This document shows, piece after piece, positions 58,618 to 64,000 of a DNA stretch of 64,000 bases (position 1 is the stretch's first letter; each line of letters begins with the position of its first letter). The stretch spans positions 44,030,203-44,094,202 of the forward strand of contig OZ022257.1 of assembly GCA_963978905.1 (NCBI GenBank). Direction: 5' to 3'. The notes beneath the pieces are model-generated. The model searched no databases and was not told where the DNA came from. It saw only the letters and a list, made by a program, of their open reading frames with translations. The stretch is from Trichostrongylus colubriformis (Eukaryota > Nematoda > Chromadorea > Rhabditida > Trichostrongylidae). Made by a program: the position numbers and the translations under genes.

Positions 58618-60726
58618 CGTCTCCCTCCTGGAGCCGCGTAATGGACGTTTTTGGTTAGCACCGCCCACTTGAAGCGCGCGCCGCCCATTGAAGGAGGGTT
58701 TCCCCCAACTGCTACATATACCCAGATCTCATCTTGGTCCACCTTTTCCCGATGTCGGGGCAATTTTGAGACGATCTACAGAATGTTGGCACTGGTCCGA
58801 AGACAATGCAGCGCACGCCCCGCGGAGTCTCTGTGCGCTCTGAGCATCTTGGACCATGCCAAACCCAAGCCAAACTTGACCTGACCTCCCCCACTCGTTT
58901 TTCTGGTAGAACCAAGAGGCGAGCGAACGGACACACAACAGTACAAACACCAAACTCCTGCTTTTTATATAGAGTATGATGATAGGTTGAGGCTACAGGA
59001 TTTCAACTTCTTGGGCACTCACTCAATGGCATGGTTGAGAAGCCGTTATCAGCCTTCCGCTTAAAAACCAATATTTTCAACCAATATCTCAGCTTAGGCT
59101 CCGTCTATCCTTCTAATTTAGTATATTTTTGTTACGGTTAAACACTGCTCGGCTTTTACTCGGTCCCCAGACCGCTATGTAGAGAAACTGTAATTCTCAT
59201 GAATGACATAAACACGACTTCATCGAATCACGAACACGACTTCATCTATTGCATGCTCCGCTCTTGAAGGCGGGTCCCTCTTACCTGCGACAAACACCAC
59301 AAACTCGCCTTCACCGCCTTCCCTTTTTGGCGACACCCGGGCTCTTTTGAAACGACTTATAGAATTCTCCACATCACCCGATTTTTTTGACGCATGTCCC
59401 CTTTAAGTGAACGGAGGATCTTCTTATGGTTCACATGCGCTCTTGACATCTCCTACTACCATGAATCACCCAACCCAAAGTTGACCCAACTCTCCTGCTT
59501 GTTTCTCAGAGTTTTCAAGTTTCGGGTGGACAGACAGACAATATAACAGATAAACACATTTCCTGGTTTATATATAGGTCTTGATGAAAGGTTATGGTTT
59601 GTAGGGTGCTCTGTAGCCAAGTTATAAAGGTAATCGTGGTGAACACCGTCTATTTGGAGCACGCTCCGCCCATTGAAGGCGGGCCTCTCTTAACTTCACA
59701 GATACAAACTCCATCACCTCGCCCTCACCCAAGTTTTCACGACGTTCGGATTCTTTTGGAACGATATATAGGATCTTTCTACTAATCCTCAGGCAAAAAA
59801 TGCGCCCCAATTTGCAGAGTTACCCCTCAAAGTTCCCTCCGAGATGCCTAGACACACAGCGTTTTGTTAGATGTCCCTCACTGCAAAGGCACCAATTTTG
59901 CCCCAAACACCGAACATTTTGACCGCAAACCCCACCCACAGTAGGCGTAGTACCACACAGTCCATATGCACATTGCAAACTTCTACAATGCCCTACCTGT
60001 CCTACACTTGACCTGAGTTCCCCGCAAGTTTTTCAGGCGGTACGGAATTTCAGACAGACAGACATACAAAATGATAGACATACCAAACTCCTGGTTTATA
60101 AATAGGGTATGATAGCATCTGATGACGATGTGCTGAATACATCCTAGACCTCGCTCCGCGTTCTGGAGGTGGCACCACCAAACTCGACTTTACCCACTTT
60201 TTCGACGTTCCAGCAAATTTGAGACGAATTATAAAATTTCACACCCAAACACCGACAATTGTGTCGCAAGCCCCGCCCACAGTAGGCGAAGTCCTACACT
60301 GCACATGTGCGCTCAGTACATCTTGCACCATGCCTCAACCAACCTAAACTTCCTGACCTGCCAGCTTGCCTTTCTGGCAAAACTGAGAATCGAGGACATA
60401 AGTACAACCAAACTCACCAAACTCCTGGTTTATAAACAGGGTATGTCTCATCTTGGTCCACCATCTCCCGATGTCCGGGCAATTTTGATACGAATTATAG
60501 AATTTTGGCATTGACATGAGGACAATGCAGCGAACGTCCCGTCCACTGTAGGCGGAGTATCACATTGTACATGTCCGCTCTGTACATCTTGGACCATGCC
60601 CACCCAACCCCAACATGACCTCACCTCCCCCACTTGTCTTCGTGGTAAAACCGAGAATCGAGCGGGCAGACAAACAAACACGCACAAACAAATACACCAA
60701 ACTCCTGGTTTATATATAGGGTATGA

Positions 60727-61600
60727 CTGATCGGTGATGCATGTTGTAGAATTTTAACTTCTATGAGGGCACTTAATCAGTAATATGGACTGCGAACCGT
60801 TTCCAGCCCTCTGCACAAAAACCGATATTTTCAATCAATATCGATCGGTGCTGCAGATGTTGCGAAATTTTAACTTCTATGAGGGCACTTAATCAGTAAT
60901 ATGGACCATGAGCCGTTTCCAGCCCTCTGCACAAAAACCGATATTTTCAATCAATATCGATCGGTGCTGCAGATGCTGCGAAATTTTAACTTCTATGAGG
61001 ACACTCAATCAGTAATATGGACCATGAGCCGCCAACCTTCTGCACAAAAACCGATATCTCCAATCAATATCGATCGGTGACACATGTTGTTGTAAAATTT
61101 CAATTATTATGAGGGAACTTAATCAATAGTATGGCCCATAAGCCGTTTCCAGCCTTCTGCACAAAAACCAATATTTTCAATCAATATCGATCGGTGATGC
61201 ATGATGTTATAGAATCTTAACTTCTATGACGGCACTCACTCAGTATTATGGTCCATAAGCCGTTTCCAACCTTCTGCTCAAAAACCGATATTTTCAATCA
61301 ATATTGATCGGTGATGCATGATGTAGAATTCCAACCTCTATGAGGCACTTAATCAATAGTATGGTCCATAAGCCGTTTCCAGCCTTCTGCACAAAAACCG
61401 ATATCTTCAATCAATATCGATCGGTGATGCGTGTGTTGCAGAATTTCAACTTTCATGAGTGCATCTCCTACCATTCCCCACCCAACCCATTCTTGACCCG
61501 ACCTTTCCCGCTGATGAGCAGACCTTCCGTTGGATCGGGTACATGAGCGGTTTCCAGCCTTCTGCATAAAACCGATATTTTCGATCAATATCGATCGATT
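60727..61600. repeat. Tandem array, about 113-117-bp period, 7 copies
   Basis: The TCGATCGGTG landmark falls at 60,841, 60,957, 61,070, 61,187, 61,304 and 61,417 (spacing 116, 113, 117, 117, 113), with a further copy at 61,591. Each unit carries GAGGGCACTTAATCA, CATRAGCCGTTTCCAGCC and CTGCACAAAAACCGATATTT. Diverged single units are found at 56,790 and 57,640. Confidence 0.93.
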
Positions 61601-61740
61601 CAATCATATCGACAAAGTCGATGTGCGTCCTGTACATCCCCCATTACGCCTCACCCAGCCAGCACTTGGCTCGACCTTTCCTGCTAACTTCTGAGGATCT
61701 GTATAGTGTCACGTACCTCAAACTTGGGTAATTGAACCGG

Positions 61741-61766
61741 ACACACACACACACACACACACACGC
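61741..61766. repeat. (CA)n microsatellite
   Basis: Alternating CA of about 12 units follows TTGGGTAATTGAACCGGA, the reverse of the dispersed 20-mer at 5012 and 7028. Confidence 0.9.
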
Positions 61767-61799
61767 AAACGGACAAACCAAACTCCTGGTTTATATATA

Positions 61800-62690
61800 G
61801 GGTATGATACCTAATTTCGCGCCGGGGGACGGAGGGACGGAGGAACGTACAGACAGACGAAACGTTTACATACAGGGTGGGGCAAAGTTACGGAAACTAT
61901 ATTGATGCCACCCAAAAACTTTATTTCAGCTCGAACAAAAAAATAATCTTTACCGATTCATTCTCCATAAAAAAAAACTGAACAAAAAGCACTGATTTCC
62001 TTGAGAACGGTCTCCATTCACTTTGACACAGGCTCGAAGACGCTCTGTGAATGCCTTGACCGTGGCGAAGAGGTAGTCTTCGTCCAACTCATCCCATGCT
62101 TCCTCCAACGCTGCCTTCAAAAAGATGAGGTCGGGGTTTCGAGCATGCCTTAGACTCGAGGACCTCCATACAGAAAAATCGAGTGGGTTGAGGTCCGGTG
62201 CACTGGGAGGCCATTCATCAAAGGCGATGAAGTCTGGGAAATTTTCCTTGCACAACTTCTGGACAATCTTAGCCTTGTGAGCAGGGCCACTGAACTTCAA
62301 CCCACTAGATTTTTCTGTATTTAGGGTCCTCGATTCTAAGCATGCTTAAAACCTCTACCTCATCTCCTTGAAGGCATGGCTGGAGGAAGCATGGGAAGAT
62401 TGGACGAAGATACCTCTTCGCCACGGTCGAGGCACTTACAGAGCGTCTTCGAGCCTGTGCCAAAGTGTGGAGACCGTTCTAAAGGAAAGTAATGCTTTTT
62501 GTTCAGAGTTTTCCGGAGAATGAATCGGTAATGATCATTTTTTGTTCGAGCTGAATGGAAGTTTTTGGGTGGCATCAATTTAGTTTCCGTAGTTTTGCCC
62601 CACTCTGTATATAAACGCTTCGTCTGTGTGTACGTCCATCCGTCCATCCATTCCTCCGTCACGAAATTAGGTTTCATATGAAGAACGACC
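61800..62690. repeat. Palindromic repeat split at its centre by a transposon
   Basis: TATGATACCTAATTTCGCGC, GGACGGAGGAACGTACAGAC and GAAACGTTTACATA (61,802-61,872) mirror TATAAACGCTTCGTCTGTGT, ACGTCCATCCGTCCATCC and CACGAAATTAGGTTTCATA (62,609-62,680). The host is the same type of palindrome as at 13,150-13,310. The mariner derivative sits at the TATA centre. Confidence 0.82.
61873..62607. mobile_element. Snap-back mariner/Tc1 derivative made of two transposase 3' ends
   Basis: The ends CAGGGTGGGGCAAAGTTACG and CCGTAGTTTTGCCCCACTCTG are inverted repeats flanked by TA (61,871-61,872 and 62,608-62,609). The left part encodes, on the minus strand, a transposase C-terminus: FDEWPPSAPDLNPLDFSVW, then AALEEAWDELDEDYLFATVK and TERLRACVKVNGD (62,300-61,950). 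The right part encodes the same C-terminus again on the plus strand, YLFATVEALTERLRACAKV (about 62,413-62,470). Both terminal regions are thus transposon 3' ends facing outward, and the N-terminal half and first catalytic Asp residues are absent. It cannot make transposase but has two usable-looking ends. Confidence 0.87.
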
Positions 62691-62935
62691 TGTGGAGATG
62701 GGGGCAAGTGTGATATTGGTAGGGCATGATACAAGAAGTTACTGTTAACTATATGGTAATATGTACAGTAAGCCAGTGATAAAGAGAAGAGGGTGAGGAA
62801 TTTGCCTACTCCACATGAGGACCCACACTTGAGAGCAATTAAAAGAGAACAGCTCAGGAAGTAAAAATACAGGACATTAAGCTTGATCAGTGCGATTGTA
62901 GTCAGGTCACAATTATACATGTGGTGTAGGTATTT
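62690..62935. repeat. Reversed tail of the dispersed hookworm-type repeat, then unassigned DNA
   Basis: CGACCTGTGGAGATGGGGGC and TAGGGCATGATACAAGAAGT are the complement of the landmarks at 56,200-56,250. No gene in the remainder. The 186-codon minus frame (62,360-62,920) reads antisense through the snap-back element and this repeat. Confidence 0.65.
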
Positions 62936-63006
62936 TTGCGAAGTTCTGTGTCGAAGACATGTAGTAGACTCAGCAGAATAGAGCGAGAGGCTATACGGAA
63001 GGAATG

Positions 63007-63230
63007 GGGGTCGATTGGTCGATTTTTGCGGGACCGCCTGGAGTGTGAGTTATTTGTAGTTTTATCCACTGAAACAGCAACAACCACAACTACAAGAACT
63101 TCCGAAGCTTCTAACCTGCAGTCTTTGAAGGTCCCTCCAATATCACCCACTCTGTATGAGCGGAATTCCAACCAACTGCAGCAAGTCGTGCTCACGGCGC
63201 CGCGAAGCAAAAGTTCGACCAATCGACCCC
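63007..63230. repeat. Foldback with GGGGTCGATTGGTCGA ends
   Basis: GGGGTCGATTGGTCGATTTTTGC (63,007-63,029) pairs, with one bulge, with GCAAAAGTTCGACCAATCGACCCC (63,207-63,230). A 107-codon plus frame spans it. The frame could be a real exon but has no recognised motif and contains the inverted ends, so a small element is more likely. Confidence 0.6.
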
Positions 63231-63751
63231 TACCCACACCCACCTATACAGAAGCATGAACCCATTTCATATTTAGAGGAACAGTGCGCCAACGTGGAAC
63301 TGGAAGCATCGTTCTTGGCATGTGGTCACTCACCTACGGAATCTGTGCTGAGGTTTGCCTTTTTTGTGATTGCACAGCATGAGCATTCGTTTTATTATTC
63401 TAATTATAAGCGTTACCCACCGCTCCTCCCAGCGACAAAGTTTTCTGCAACATGAAATGACCACAACAAGATGCCTTCGAGCTTCTCCAGATCTGTAGTA
63501 TGCAAGGTCGAAGGGTTTGGTACCGTATTCTGTCTTGTTGTCCCAGAAGTTTCGGTTACTTAGGAAAGTGGATAAATCACGAAACTAACTATTTGATACA
63601 GCAAGACACTTACTTATAAAAAAGTGGCTGTATCACCGAATCGTTCACTTGGCTGATGTGTTATATATTATCGGTAAAAGGGTTTTACGATCTGACCCAG
63701 TTCCCATACAGGTAAAGCATTTCTTCCCGTACGCGCGTTATGGATACTACA

Positions 63752-63955
63752 AGGTTGATGCACAATTGATGCGGCCTTTTAATGCTGCATTTTTTGCAGT
63801 GGAAATTGACTTTTCGACGACTACCAAGTAGGAAGCACTCCCTGATTGCGATGGAATGCTCTCGAATGATCGTTTAATCACGCTCTTGCCGGATTTTATC
63901 ATTGTTTTTGCTAAATGAAATTGTTAAAAAAGCGGCATCATTTGTGCACCAACCC
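63752..63955. mobile_element. Mariner-type MITE, copy 2
   Basis: The ends AAGGTTGATGCACAATTGAT and TTTGTGCACCAACCC are inverted repeats. The interior parallels 51,498-51,706 (GACGACTACCAAGTAGGAAG, CTGATTGCGATGGAATG, GTTTTTGCTAAATGAAATTG). About 204 bp against 209 bp for copy 1. No transposase. Confidence 0.85.
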
Positions 63956-64000
63956 AGCAGCTTCCTTTGGGAGGAAAATAATGACGCAATAGATTCAATT

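Larger units (their letters stand above)
56300..61850. repeat. Complex satellite-like block of GCCCCGCCCACAGTGGGCGG-type units
   Basis: Units recur every few hundred bases with the order CGCCCCGCCCACAGT, ATGGTCCATATG, ACCATGCCCAACCC-type, GACAGACAGACA and CCAAACTCCTGGTTTATATA. TTTATATATAG tails fall near 57,432, 58,962, 59,572, 60,097, 60,430, 60,712 and 61,792. Between them are ATCGATCGGTG modules. Frames in this block are short and repeat-driven. No gene recognised. Confidence 0.8.

Noticed and set aside
62360..62920. 186-codon minus-strand frame, one of the longest in the window
   Set aside because: It is antisense to the transposase 3' end and then runs through a dispersed repeat; composition is not protein-like.
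62936..63259. Globin-like start (SRIEREAIRKEW) in a 107-codon frame
   Set aside because: The resemblance covers about a dozen residues, the expected F helix and His are absent, and the frame spans a foldback.

Overview
The window is nuclear DNA of a nematode, most likely a strongylid (hookworm-like, clade V) worm. The supported host genes have short exons with GT-AG introns and TTTTCAG acceptors, and the aconitase looks nematode-like over its whole length. The rest is packed with Penelope-like, RTE and Tc1/mariner remnants and foldback repeats. There are no operons, ribosome binding sites or other bacterial features. Species assignment is inference.

Layout. 1-22 kb is repeat-rich intergenic DNA: a 146-bp satellite (3.1-4.3 kb), a Penelope-like GIY-YIG fragment (4.5-5.0 kb), a decayed coding-like stretch (5.6-6.6 kb), a 690-bp inverted repeat (13.5-14.2 kb), a broken RTE-type reverse transcriptase (14.3-15.1 kb), a Penelope-like reverse transcriptase (15.9-17.4 kb) and a perfect 100-bp-arm hairpin (21.55-21.76 kb). 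22.1-23.2 kb (minus) is a small complete four-exon gene for a 213-aa protein with two KH domains. 24.7-25.6 kb (plus) holds phosducin-like exons with the middle of the protein missing. 25.9-26.2 kb (minus) holds two exons of NADPH:adrenodoxin/ferredoxin reductase. 26.3-37 kb is again mobile DNA: a maT-like Tc1/mariner element, the endonuclease half of a Penelope-like element, an RTE fragment, an inverted pair of TTAA-flanked elements and several foldback MITEs. 37.1-46.5 kb (plus) is a 22-exon gene for cytosolic aconitase / iron-regulatory-protein-1-like protein, 887 aa, with the Fe-S cysteines and substrate arginines in place. 46.5-64 kb has no recognisable host gene; it carries MITEs, a Tc1 element with IR/DR ends (53.9-55.5 kb), a satellite-like block (55.5-61.8 kb) and a snap-back mariner derivative (61.9-62.6 kb).

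Most interesting points. (1) The Penelope-like element at 29.9-31.2 kb has a GIY-YIG endonuclease upstream of a CxC linker, the permuted order of the Naiad clade. The matching reverse transcriptase half lies 12.4 kb further along the same strand, and both halves stop at the end of the same kind of MITE. (2) That MITE family has GGCCGC ends and 3-bp TWA target duplications; an undisturbed sister repeat in the window supplies the empty site. (3) A Tc1 element keeps IR/DR ends, and a mariner derivative is built from two transposon 3' ends. (4) The aconitase gene has a GC-AG intron, an intron whose acceptor reads AT, and a Cys in place of a near-invariant Arg, so it is either slightly mis-sequenced or beginning to decay.

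The genes do not form one pathway. Aconitase/IRP1 and adrenodoxin reductase both touch iron-sulfur metabolism, but they are 11 kb apart on opposite strands and the reductase is fragmentary, so no functional link is claimed.
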